Assembly (NCBI GenBank): GCA_021234155.1
Contig: JAJEKV010000090.1
Coordinates: 4,037,319-4,101,318 of the forward strand
Origin: Isoetes taiwanensis
Taxonomy: Eukaryota > Streptophyta > Lycopodiopsida > Isoetales > Isoetaceae
DNA length: 64,000 nucleotides
Reading direction: 5' to 3'
The translations under genes and the position numbers were made by a program. Below are positions 11,279 to 21,180 of the stretch, one piece after another (position 1 is the first letter of the stretch; every line of letters begins with the position of its first letter). Below the pieces are notes generated by a model. It did not search any database. It was not told the DNA's origin and saw only the letters and a program-made list of their open reading frames with translations.

Positions 11279-11997
11279 ATGGCTCCAAAACCAAGAATTC
11301 TAGCAGATTAAGAACACTTAGAAGAACCAGAGACATCAAAACTCACGAGGGATAGGCCTTTACACCCTAGTCTCTCTTCTAGTGTGCTCCAAAGCATGCC
11401 TTATCATTTTGAGTTGAATGTTCCAGTTCCTTTGCCTACTTTTGACTCAAATATGAATGCTAATAACTTTCTTAGAACTTTGAGCTGTATTACAGAGACT
11501 ATGGATTCAAGAAAGGCTATAAGATGTCAGAATTCGAGAAATGAGTCAAGGAAGATGATGAGGCTGGAGCTTGGTTAACTTATGAGAAACTCATGGGAAC
11601 CAATACATGGGATGATCTCATTGCCAAGTTTCTGGATAGATTTGGTAAGCTGGCTGCACCTCAAGTGCTTGTTAATGAGTTGCATTCTTTTTCCATATAT
11701 GCAGAGGAAAGTGTGAGTCAATACTAAGAGAGATTCAGTACCTTCATGAGCAGATGCCAAAAATGCCAAGTTACCATCCCTACACTCTTCCTAGTTTCAT
11801 CCTTTATCAAGGGCTTGTCAACTAGACTAGAAATCCAAAGGAAACTCATGAAGATCCAAGCTGCTAAAGGTTTTGTTTCTATCTATAAGGTCTTTGCCAA
11901 GACAATTGAGCTTTGCAAGATGCTTTCTATCCTACCAGAGAAGCATAATATTTACCATCATGATCTTTTCTATCCAGTGGATAATTCAGCATTCTGA
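11279..11997 (+). pseudogene. Truncated Ty3/gypsy gag
   Basis: Starts with an ATG in the same place relative to the primer site as the gag at 41240, and reads MAPKPR before a stop. Broken frames then give YHFELNVPVPLPTFDSNMNA (compare YHFELTVPVSPPCYDSSMNA at 41390), a -WDDLIAKFLDRFGK-like segment, SFIKGLSTRLEIQRKLMKIQ and IYKVFAKTIELCKMLSILPE. The match ends near 11997, before the zinc knuckles, so only the 5' part of gag survives. Several stops and frameshifts show it is dead. Confidence 0.85.
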
Positions 11998-12100
11998 ACG
12001 AGGTGCACCCTGGACTACCACAGTCGTCGGATTCGTCGATCCTACGACCCAGATCGTATGTTGGGGCCTCTGGGCACCTCTCCTTTCGCTCATAGACATC

Positions 12101-12835
12101 TATGATTGGAAGTGCCTATGATTTTGAAATATGAAATACGATTTTGCCTAAGGTTTTGAGGGAACATCGAACCTCCATACGGCTTTGCCTGATTTTAGAA
12201 TATGAAATAAGGGGGCTCGAACATCTACCAAAATAACTCAATGTCCTAATGAGCCTACTTTAACCAATCTATCCAATGAGCTAATGTAATTATTTTTTAT
12301 CTTGAATCTATGCTTTTTTTTTATAACAACCCATTCAATTGTTTTAGGAATATATGGTCTATAGTTTCAGGAATTGTTATTTTTACATCCATATCAAATC
12401 CCCTTGGAATCCCCCTGGAAAACCATCATTTATGATTGGAGGCACCTATGATTTTGAAATATGAAATACGATTTAGCCTAAGGTTTTGAGGGAACATCGA
12501 ACCTCTATATGACTTTGCTTAAGATTTTAGAATATGAAATACGGGGTAGGATTTAGCCCAAGGTTTTGAGGGAACATCGAACCTCTATATGGCTTTGCCT
12601 AAAATTTTAGAATATGAAATACGGGGCCTCGAACCTCTACCAAAATAACTCAATGTCCTAATGAGCCTACTTTAACCAATGTATCCAGTGAGCTAATGTG
12701 ATTATTTTTTATCTTGAATCTATATTTTTTTTATAACAACCCATTCAATTGTTTTAGGAATATATGGTCTATGGTTTCATGAATTGTTATTTTTACATCC
12801 ATATCAAATCTCCCTGGAACCCCCTGTTATTTTGC
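12101..12835. repeat. ~320-400-bp direct duplication with an internal extra unit
   Basis: Copy 1 (about 12101-12425) and copy 2 (about 12426-12835) share long near-identical blocks such as AAATAACTCAATGTCCTAATG and TAACAACCCATTCAATTGTT. Copy 2 carries an additional ~80-bp tandem unit (12460-12541 repeated at 12542-12620; GGTTTTGAGGGAACATCGAA core). It begins right after the broken gag and ends before the Helitron remnant. No coding potential is seen. Confidence 0.85.
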
Positions 12836-12954
12836 TACATATTCTCATCTATGCATTCAATTGGTATGTCAAGTTCAGTTCGCAAGACAAGATGGCCATG
12901 CGGCAATCCATGTTTTTGAAATTCTATAATTGTTATCACATATGATATACGTTA

Positions 12955-13640
12955 GAAGAATTTATGGCGAAGTTCCTTCAACCGTTGTAATCTTCCATGA
13001 AAGCATTGGACGACAACCATAGGAACATCAGATGCATTTTGACCAAATTTGAGTCCAACTCGTATTTCTGGCCAATCTATATTTGTAGTCATAGTGATGA
13101 ATAATGTTCGACAGCCTGTTGACCTAGACAGTGCTAATGCATCGGCTAGATCACAGACTTGCGCAGAGCACCATCTCTGAGATCCCAAGAATGATGATGT
13201 TAAGATGATGCCATTTTGAGCATTGTTTTCTCGTTCAAAATAGTCCTTGTCGTATTGTATTCCGAAATGTCGGTTGCCTAAAGTAACTTAATCGAGCATC
13301 CTCAATCCTAGAATGCATAATGACTAAATATTCTCCATACAAATTACCTAATTGAAGAAAGCGTTCCTCACATAGCAATCTAGACCTGTACCACTGCAGT
13401 TGTGTAAGACCATGTACATTTCCAAGCCCCCAATGAATAGTACCGTGGGGAAAAAAAGCAGATTGTAACGGTTCATACATAGGATCGAGGATGTTCATAA
13501 AATTTGGTTCCCCTTCATTACGAACCCAAAAGCTAGCGATTCAAGGAGCAATATCAGCCATGTTACTGGCATTCGCAATGGCTACAATTTCGCTACTTGC
13601 AATCACCCCTTGAATGGTAATATATGCTGATGGTAAATGC
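12955..13640 (-). pseudogene. Helitron replicase/helicase fragment (Helitron-like N domain)
   Basis: Two minus-strand frames carry recognisable pieces. 13498-13235: LDPMYEPLQ, FFPHGTIHWG and LTQLQWYRSRLL-EERFLQLGN--EYLV, then SRIEDARLSY. This is the block preceding the Rep domain in Helitron proteins. 13188-12955: GSQRW, DALALSRSTG, LFITMTTNIDWPEI (family LFIT-TCNPKWPEI) and VQCFHGRLQRLKE (family ARVFHGKLKRL). A further piece, FWVRNEGEPNFMNILDP, extends to ~13530, with a stop upstream. The Rep tyrosine motif and helicase motifs are absent, so this is a dead fragment. I found no convincing Helitron 3' hairpin/CTRR end nearby. Confidence 0.8.
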
Positions 13641-13893
13641 ATGCTTCCCATGATTCAGAGGGCGTCCAGTTTTAGGCTTTTCATTTTTGTATAGAGGCTT
13701 CTTAACAAGTGTTTCTAGAATACCAACTCAGAGGCCAGAGCAAATCTTCTACCACTAGGTCTGGGCTATATATTTCGCCAATACCTCTTGCTCATTAAGA
13801 TAGCCTCATAAGAACCTTCCAATCACCACAGTTCCCATCATTCAATCATGTTTTGCAAATACAGATAAAGTGAATAGGAAAGAAGACACCATA

Positions 13894-14820
13894 GTAGTCC
13901 ATCAATGTAAGGATAGGAGCCAACGAGCAACGTTAATGTCGTGTTAATGTAAGGAAAGGAGCCAATGAGCAATGTTAATGTCGTGTAGTCCATCAATGTA
14001 AGGAATTGAGCAAACAAGCAATGTTAATGACGTGTCCATCGTCTCTAGTTTCTAGTAGACACTTAATGTACTCTTCTTCTTTGCAAATATAGATGAAGTG
14101 AATAGGAAAAAATACTATATTACCTCTTCAGTGTCGACTTGTTGAAGCTCTTTGGAGGCATGCATAAATCCTCAAGACTATAGAAACCTCATTGAATTTA
14201 ATGGTTGTATCTTATGCAATGAGGGACTCCGATATAAAGACTACAGAAACCTCATTAAATTTAAAGGTTGTATCTTACGCAATAAGGAACTCCGATGTAA
14301 CTAAAATATGCATCATGCGATCCACGTGAAAGCAATCTAAAAAAGTGCCATATATTGGTGACATTAAGGCGATCTAAGGGCATATTAGTGCACGATGAGA
14401 AGATGCGCATGCATCTTCTCAACCAAATCAAAGAAACAACTCAAACCCTGCAATTCTCAACCAAATCAAAGAAACAACTCAAACCCTGCAAAATATACGA
14501 TGTTGCATACTATACAAAACAAGAATCATATTCTTAACCATTGCAAGAAAACCTTTCCCCAATACGAAACAAATTGGGTGCACTTAATGTTTACTAAGTA
14601 TGAAGAGCTCAAATTCCGCTGATTTGTCTTATTACTTCTATTGCCCTTCCAAGTTTTTAGAATATTAGTCAACAGGATCGTATCATTGTTCCCTTTGTAC
14701 TCTGACCTTGACGTGCAAGAATAATATTTACCATATAGAGAGCTCCAACTCCACTACTTTGTCTTATTAACACCTATTTCTATTGCCCCCTCAAGTTGTT
14801 AGGATCGTATCATTGTTTCA
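13894..14820. repeat. Cluster of four short direct/tandem duplications
   Basis: Four independent duplications sit between the Helitron remnant and the glucanase gene: (i) ~45-50 bp units at 13894-14034, three copies, sharing AGCAATGTTAATG-CGTGT; (ii) ~62-bp units at 14176-14300, sharing AGAAACCTCATT and TTGTATCTTA; (iii) a near-perfect 38-bp unit at 14416-14492 (CAACCAAATCAAAGAAACAA); (iv) diverged copies at 14601-14692 and 14738-14820 (TTTGTCTTATTA, TTGTTAGGATCGTATCATTG). No terminal inverted repeats or coding frame are visible. Confidence 0.75.
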
Positions 14821-14870
14821 CAACTTTATTACTACAATAGATTGGCAACAAAATGTTGCCACTACAAAGG

Positions 14871-16892
14871 TCATCTAGAATAAATCCACCATAGCAAATT
14901 AGAGAGTGAATTGCCATCATCATATGCTTGTAATTGGCCCACATTTAGGGCAGCCTCTGAAGGGTCATAGGTAGCTTGTAGGGCATAAACGAAACCTTTC
15001 CAACCATCACTAGAAAGAGCAGACATGGCCCACTCCACAGCCTCCTTGTTATATTGCAAATCCCCAAACAAATACTCAGTCATAGGGGTGAGAGGTAACA
15101 CTTGAATTCCCAACCTCACATTTAGCTCAGAGGGGGCAGCAAACCAAAGGCCAGTGTCCCTCTTGTTGGCCCATAACACCCCAACAACCCTATTCTTTTC
15201 CACAAACTCCTCCTCATATAGCTTGTTATCGAGTGCCACGTGCCAGAATGTGATTGCGCCGTAGCTTTCCAGCGCAGCAATGGAAAGCCCTAAGTTTGCC
15301 AGCTCATCATCACCATATGCCAACCCTAACAATGATGCTGCATAGTAAGCATTAACAGCCTCACTGGTGCTTTCCTGGTTCCTTCCATCATCAAATTGAG
15401 TCAAACCTCCAGCCCATGAATGCAACAGCCAAGGATCAAAATGCCTCATTGTGGGGAAATCCTTTGTTGGTTCAGGTGACATGTAATCTGCAACAAGTGC
15501 ATAGAGATGAGACTTGTAAGTGCTGGCAAATTTGTCATCGAATTTCGCCAGCACCGCGCCGGCATAGGCAAAATATCCCCAGTGAAAATGATGATCATTG
15601 TAAACCCCTAATCCAAAATCACCACTTGGATCTGAAGCTCCCATTATGCTGATTAATCCACCCCATTTGGAATCAAAAACCATGCCATTGCCTTTAAAAC
15701 TTCCATTCAGCCAAGGGGTGATATTATCTGATAAGAATTCTTTGGCCTTATCAACAAGGTCATAGTGGCCAATTTCCTCAGCAATTAGGGCCAGCCTGGC
15801 AGCTCTGGCAAGGGCTTTTCCAGCAAAGTAAGTAGAAGCAGTAGTTATTGGAGACAGATTATTAATATCATCAGAAAGTGCTGAGGCAACTTTATGAAGT
15901 GCAAAGGGGTTCAGAATACCTTTAGAAGAATGCCAACCAATATCTGGCTCCTCCTGCAGTTTGAGGGACCAGTTATCACCAACATAGCCCTGGAGCTGGC
16001 CATCTATACTGTTATACTTGAGATTTGAAGCCTGAGAATCAGCAGAATCTGAAGCCAAAATTCCTCTGTGGATAGGCAAATTTAGCAGGAGCAAATCTGC
16101 ATCACCTTTATGAGTAAATCTGTAGCTGGGCTCAAAAGGGGTAGAGTAATTGACAGAACCTCCAACTGCATAACTGGAGCTGTATTTATCCAAAACAGCC
16201 TCTGTATCACTGTCCTGATCAGGCAACAAAGCAATTCTGATAACCCCATCAAAAGTCTCATTTGATTTCAGGGATTTATCCAGGCTCAGAGGTGCAGAGG
16301 AGTACAGAATCCAGGTTTGGTTATTGGAGAGAGTAATCTTATGCTTGGTGCCACCAGAATCTGCCCAGAAATCGGCCACCCGATGGACGGTGGAGATGGA
16401 GGGCGTTCCCTGGCGGAAACGGAAGGTAACATAAGGGCTGCCACGAACAAGAGGGATGGAAATTTTTCCCTGCTGCAGCGTTACGCTAAGATCGTCAAAT
16501 CTGCTCACAACATGGCCCTGAGACGGCTGTTCTTCGCACGAAACGCTCAAATCCGCAACGAATGCCTGGTAAATATATTGGGGCTTTACCACCCGATTCG
16601 GGTAACAAATCGACACATTACCTGGCTTCGATTGAACCATGTATGGATGAATATACTCAAAATCCGACCCATCCTGCAGCACGAAATTCTGCCAGAATGT
16701 ATTCGTCGGATACGGCGCCTTATTCGCCTTTCCGCTCCAGAGATCCGTCGGATTTCCGGCAGCCTTATTTTCGACAGTTTCATTGCTGAACTGCCCGTGG
16801 ACAAACCCCGATCCTTGTGATTTGGAATTTGCCCCAATGGCCATCGCCAGAATCAGCCATGCTGCAGCGGCGGATAGAAAAGAAATTTCCAT
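14871..16892 (-). CDS. Secreted endo-1,3(-beta)-glucanase, glycoside hydrolase family 81
   Basis: 673 residues, no introns, full length for plant GH81. It should cleave internal beta-1,3-glucan (callose or fungal-wall glucan) outside the cell. I choose the ATG at 16892 because MEISFLSAAAAWLILAMAIGANS is a good signal peptide; an upstream in-frame ATG at 16949 would put a hydrophilic stretch before it. The N-terminal half is the b-sandwich region (FWQNFVLQDGSDFEYIHPYM near residue 65). The catalytic region has DDHHFHWGYFAYAGA at about 430 and FDPWLLHSWAGG followed by GRNQESTSEAVNAYYAASL at about 485-515. The HHFHWGYF aspartate region and the two glutamates of NQESTSE are the family's conserved catalytic area. 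It ends NLLWWIYSR. All key motifs are intact. Confidence 0.95.
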   Translation of the reverse strand: MEISFLSAAAAWLILAMAIGANSKSQGSGFVHGQFSNETVENKAAGNPTDLWSGKANKAPYPTNTFWQNFVLQDGSDFEYIHPYMVQSKPGNVSICYPNRVVKPQYIYQAFVADLSVSCEEQPSQGHVVSRFDDLSVTLQQGKISIPLVRGSPYVTFRFRQGTPSISTVHRVADFWADSGGTKHKITLSNNQTWILYSSAPLSLDKSLKSNETFDGVIRIALLPDQDSDTEAVLDKYSSSYAVGGSVNYSTPFEPSYRFTHKGDADLLLLNLPIHRGILASDSADSQASNLKYNSIDGQLQGYVGDNWSLKLQEEPDIGWHSSKGILNPFALHKVASALSDDINNLSPITTASTYFAGKALARAARLALIAEEIGHYDLVDKAKEFLSDNITPWLNGSFKGNGMVFDSKWGGLISIMGASDPSGDFGLGVYNDHHFHWGYFAYAGAVLAKFDDKFASTYKSHLYALVADYMSPEPTKDFPTMRHFDPWLLHSWAGGLTQFDDGRNQESTSEAVNAYYAASLLGLAYGDDELANLGLSIAALESYGAITFWHVALDNKLYEEEFVEKNRVVGVLWANKRDTGLWFAAPSELNVRLGIQVLPLTPMTEYLFGDLQYNKEAVEWAMSALSSDGWKGFVYALQATYDPSEAALNVGQLQAYDDGNSLSNLLWWIYSR

Positions 16893-17044
16893 GCCTGGCG
16901 TTGGTGGGCGATTAGGATTTTTTTTGGAGGACTTGATATTCCTGTTCAAACTGGAGTGTGGATCTGCCTAGGCCGTGCACGTGTACTCCTTCACAGCAGC
17001 TCGTTTCCGGCCCTTCAGCATGCAAATTTCTGTGGCATGCGGCT

Positions 17045-17080
17045 TCAATTGCAGATCGAACTGGCTGATCCGCCCTCCAT
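17045..17080 (-). other. Short upstream ORF in the glucanase leader
   Basis: On the minus strand an ATG at 17080 opens an 11-codon frame (MEGGSASSICN) ending TGA at 17045, about 150 bp before the GH81 start. A second short frame (MPQKFAC) follows nearer the gene. If the transcript starts near the TATA-like site at 17153-17161, both lie in the leader and could lower translation of the main frame. This is inference from position only. Confidence 0.35.
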
Positions 17081-17152
17081 GGATTTAAGCGGTCAGTTTG
17101 AATCGAGCAGTTCAGGGTGGCGCGCCGCCTTCGGTTTTGGAAGTATAACTGT

Positions 17153-17189
17153 CTTTTAATAGAATCATGCCTACGTGGCGCCACGTAGG
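17153..17189 (-). promoter_or_regulatory. Putative glucanase promoter: G-box palindrome plus TATA-like site
   Basis: 17170-17189 is a perfect 20-bp palindrome, CCTACGTGGCGCCACGTAGG. It carries ACGTGGC, the core of plant G-box/ABRE-type bZIP and bHLH sites, on each strand. Read toward the GH81 gene it is followed within about 10 bp by TATTAAAAG (17161-17153), a plausible TATA box, leaving a ~230-nt leader. The spacing and orientation fit control by a bZIP-type factor, for example abscisic-acid or stress response. No binding is shown. Confidence 0.5.
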
Positions 17190-17199
17190 ACGCTTTTTT

Positions 17200-17890
17200 T
17201 TTTTGGGAGCAATTAGAATCTAAAGCAGCATTTGGTTTCTTTCTTTGCTTCAAAGGTAACTTACAAGAATTGAATTGAATGCTCCTCTTTACCTTCCTAG
17301 CCCTGATTGCCCACCCAATCCTTGATTGCTCTCGACTTTCGACCACATCTGATAAGATAGAATGCCAAGCCAGATCAAGTATGGACAATGACACTTGCAA
17401 TGAAAGATATCAAAAAATTGTGTGCCAAGCAAAAGGCAAGTCCAATGGGCCTTAGGCAAGCTATCCTCCAAAATCATTCTATTTTACTGAAGTAGAGTTG
17501 GTGCAAAGATGATTGGACACTTGGATGACAGAAATAAATGTTTGTAGACACCTCAACAACACTTTGAGATTTGATCCTATTCTCTTATTTTATCATTGAT
17601 ACAAAAGACACCAAGGCATAACTCTTCTTGGCCCGCCTTTATCCTCAGCACTGTCATTTGAGTAGTATTGCATGTAAAAATGTAATTGCTAGGAATTGTA
17701 GCTAAATCTACATCTATTGATGTGGATTGAAACTTGTTTTATATCCCTAAGCATATAAACTTGGATGATAGCATGTATATTGAAAAACTTGGATAAGCAT
17801 TGTCTTGTAGCATTGCTTACCTCTACAAAGATATTATATCTAACCTTTTTGTTTAGCTACAATTACAAAAATCTGATAAACTTCGTCCAT

Positions 17891-17923
<33 letters not shown>

Positions 17924-18890
17924 GATAAACTTAATAAAAGCAAACCATATTATATAATCCAACAAACTTAAAAAAAAATTGATAAAAATATTTTCAATAG
18001 CAGTTCCAAATATTTCTGCTCCATTTTGAGAGCCTACAGGTACATCTTGCAAGGATTGGCTCAATGAAGTCATCAGAAATACTCCTTCACGTCGCCATCA
18101 TTACAATGAACTATAAAAGGATTGAATTGACTTGAATTAAATTGGATGGTTTTTTCATTTTCAAGGGTCTGTGTAGTCTAATATGCCATGCCACAACAAG
18201 GCCATTACAAATGAGGATTTCAAAGAAAAAATTCCTAGAGAAAAGGCACAATTTGCAAAAAGGAGAAGCCAATGTTGTGCTACTTCCCAAGTTACGAAGA
18301 GAACAAATTCATTTACATTGTGACTAGTTTGCCACATGACCTAATGTGGGCTTGTGCTAAGTCTAGCCAGCTTTAGGCTGACTATTTTTAGACCCCGACA
18401 ATGCAGCACTCCACTATGCACCTCAGCTACAACGTTTTGGAAATCAGGTTCCTTTAACTATTGATATCTAGCTATTACTTCTTTCGCTATTCTGCTACTC
18501 AATTGAATAAGTTTCAGTTCATGGAGCATGAAGAGGTTGAGTTTACTCCTACAGTATTCCTCTGTGATGTTTGAACTCTATACTTTGTACTTTATAAAAT
18601 ATAAAAATCCCTTTCTTTGAAAAAAAAAAAATAATAATTTCTAGTGAAAAGTTACTCATCTTGCCTTGTCACCTTTTCACATAATCAACTTAGCCATGTT
18701 GTTACCACCTCAGTACATCCAGAATGCAGAAACTATTATAATGAGAAAAAATGATGACCTATTTTTACAAAATAAGATTTGGAGATCGTCAATAATCTTA
18801 TTGCAAAACCAAAGTTTCCCCACTTGGGTTTATCACTTTTTTGCACCCCCCCTAGGTGGAGGCATTGCAACACTCATATTATTGGTTATA
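17200..18890. other. Non-coding stretch with a 30-bp poly(A) tract
   Basis: No gene recognised. A pure A30 run lies at 17892-17921; a second A-rich tract lies near 18621. Either could be the tail of an old retroposed sequence, but no body is identifiable upstream of them. Confidence 0.6.
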
Positions 18891-18894
18891 ATGT

Positions 18895-19570
18895 GCACGC
18901 ATGACTTAGAGGGTGTTTTTTTTTACCACTCTCATATACATATATAATTAGGAGTTAGCAGGTTTTGTGGTCACTACTTCGGGTAAATTTTATATGGAAG
19001 GGGTCAAATCAACCTTCTAAAAACTTGTATACAGGGGTGTTTTGAGCACCCTCTGCATGCACATGATACCATACCCTCTTTTGTATAAGTGCATCACCCA
19101 GGCATGGATAAAAACATAGTTCTCATGATACATCATGCTCTTGTCCCATGTCAATTGCCAACCCATGTGGATGCAAGCGCATGCAAGCAAAAAGCTTCTC
19201 CTTTTCGCTACTAAGTTTACCATTCAAATAATTGTGCTCTCCATAGACAATCATTACAGTTTATTTTTGCCCTATAAAAGTTTCTCTTCAACTCAAGATT
19301 CCAACTGGCTACAGTTTTTGTAGGAATTTGGCAAACACTAAAATCCTGTAACCATACTAGATGATATTAGGTTCCCAAGGGATGCCCTTATAGAAATGAG
19401 AGTATGTCATGCGCCTGCACAGGGTGATGAAAAACACTCCTATATATGGTTTTCTTAAAGGCAAATTTGACCCCTTCCATACAAAATTTACCCCAAGTAG
19501 TGGCAAAAACAACCCCCTAACTCCTTCGTATACGTCTAGAAATGGGTCTAGAATCTCTTTATGAGTCACT
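18895..19570. repeat. Large imperfect inverted repeat (foldback/MITE-like)
   Basis: The left arm (about 18895-19090) contains GGGTAAATTTTATATGGAAG and GGGGTCAAAT. The right arm (about 19375-19570) carries the reverse complement as ATTTGACCCCTTCCATACAA and AATTTACCCC. Matching continues outward (AGGAGTTAG... against ...CTAACTCCT; TATAATGTGC against GCACATTATATA) and inward (GGGTGTTTTGAGCACCCT against AGGGTGATGAAAAACACTCC). Arms of ~170-190 bp flank a ~280-bp loop with no coding frame. This suits a non-autonomous foldback DNA element; terminal duplications could not be fixed. Confidence 0.65.
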
Positions 19571-19842
19571 CAGGCACATTATATAGCATCCAAAAGTGAA
19601 CCCCCCCTTGGATAGGTTATCCAGTCCAATGCCTCAACAACCTGCACAATCCTCCAAATGCTTATATCATTCCACATTGAATCATATATTCTTGCAAAGC
19701 TTGCCTTGGCAGTCTATCTTCTTCTAATGTTTGGATTCTACCAAAAGTATTATAGTGTTTGGCAAAGGACTTCCACTTCAAGTTGATATATGCCTATTTT
19801 TGCAAGCAACATCTCATAATGAAGTCTGAGATTTAACTCCAA

Positions 19843-20195
19843 ATTCTTCTAATAAGAAGCATTTTTGCACTTTTTCTATTTCATTCCATTTTGAGCATGG
19901 TGCAAGACCAAACACGTAGACCATGCAATCATATGGTACCAATATTTTAGTCAACATCCAAAACATTAATTTATGGAGATGCCAACTTCAGATGTGATTA
20001 ACACAGTGGATTGATACTTTAACTTTCAATTCTTCTAGCAAGAAGCATTTTTGCACCTTTTCTACATATCATTTTTAACATGCAAGACCAAGCCCCCAAC
20101 CCATTCAACCATATAGTACCTTTGTTTGAATCAACATCCAAAATAGTAATTTATAGAGATGCCAACTGTAAATGTGATTGACATTGTGGATTGGT
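19843..20195. repeat. Diverged ~170-bp direct repeat
   Basis: Two adjacent copies, about 19843-20015 and 20030-20195. Both run AAGAAGCATTTTTGCAC..., then ATGCAAGACCAA-type sequence, ATATGGTACC/ATATAGTACC, TCAACATCCAAAA, AATTTAT-GAGATGCCAACT and GTGATT-ACA-...GTGGATTG. The copies are clearly related but diverged, so the duplication is old. Confidence 0.8.
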
Positions 20196-20589
20196 AGAAT
20201 ATAAAGCATTCCAATTGTATCCAGTACGTTGTGATGTACATCTATGAGAGTTATTCTTATATATGTCCTTGGACAGGGTTAAACATCAAAGACACAGTTC
20301 TTTACCTTTAGTTTTGGCTTGAGAATGATTTTGCTGCATCATGCAATTCATGTATACCAGTCTTGATGGAATTCTAGTTTGCCTGAAGGATTAAACTGGC
20401 ATACCCGTCACAAAACCAGCATTATATTGCTCTTTATAATATCTTTTCAAATGCTGAGGAGGTTCAGCTATGGCAAGTGCTAGAGAAGGGACTTATTAAC
20501 TTCCACATCATGCACTTTTTTATATAGCGTATGCGGACTTGCCTGTCAAAACTTTGAAGAGGCCCAAACCCCGTCTCTATTAAAAGAGT

Positions 20590-21180
20590 AGCATGCAGTA
20601 TTGTAGCTTTTATCTTCAAGGCCCCTTTCCTCGAGGCCTTTTATCCTCGAGGCCTTCTAGAATGAGAGTTACTGACAAGGCCAGCCAGTTACAGAAAAAT
20701 GAGTTTAAGGTTCCACTTTCATACGTCTCTCCTAAGCCCTTTGAGGAGCCACAACCTTTTGGGTTTGACACTCAGGAAGAGACCACACTGTTGCTCCAAA
20801 TATCCAGGGACTTACTGGCATTAACCTTAGTGGCCCAACCTGAGCACGGTTCTAGGTCTTTCTAATCCTTATCGTGAGAAACAATTCATTAGGATGAGGA
20901 GATCTCATCAACAAGCTCTCCAAGTTGGGGACTACTTCTATCAAGCCATGTTGTTTAGCATGGCCTTCCGTGATCTAGTGGAGTCTCCAACTTACCGACA
21001 GCTATACATCCACCCAGTTGGGCCAGGACCAGTCATGAATGCTCAACCTTATGACAATCTACTAAAAGTGACATGAGGATCACAGGTGGGCTTGGCTTGA
21101 GAGCTGAATAGATTCAATGGTCTCTAGAAAGGGCATACTATAAATCATTCTACTAATCTTTTGGGCAAGTTGTAGAGAGA
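20590..21180 (+). other. Open segments of unknown nature upstream of a LINE ORF1
   Basis: Two plus-strand frames (20593-20865, reading ...PLSYVSPKPFEEPQPFGFDT..., and 20894-21076) have a protein-like composition. They may be the 5' part of the LINE described next or of an unrelated gene. No known domain is recognised. Confidence 0.25.

Noticed and set aside
13894-14034. Regularly spaced repeats reminiscent of a CRISPR array
   Set aside because: Only three imperfect contiguous units without unique spacers, in a plant nuclear context.
16317-17400. Several overlapping open frames opposite and just upstream of the GH81 gene
   Set aside because: They are shadows of the glucanase frame or run through its promoter. 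None has a domain, while the GH81 frame is complete with all motifs.
17892-17921. A30 run as the tail of a processed pseudogene
   Set aside because: No gene-like sequence precedes it and no flanking duplication is visible.
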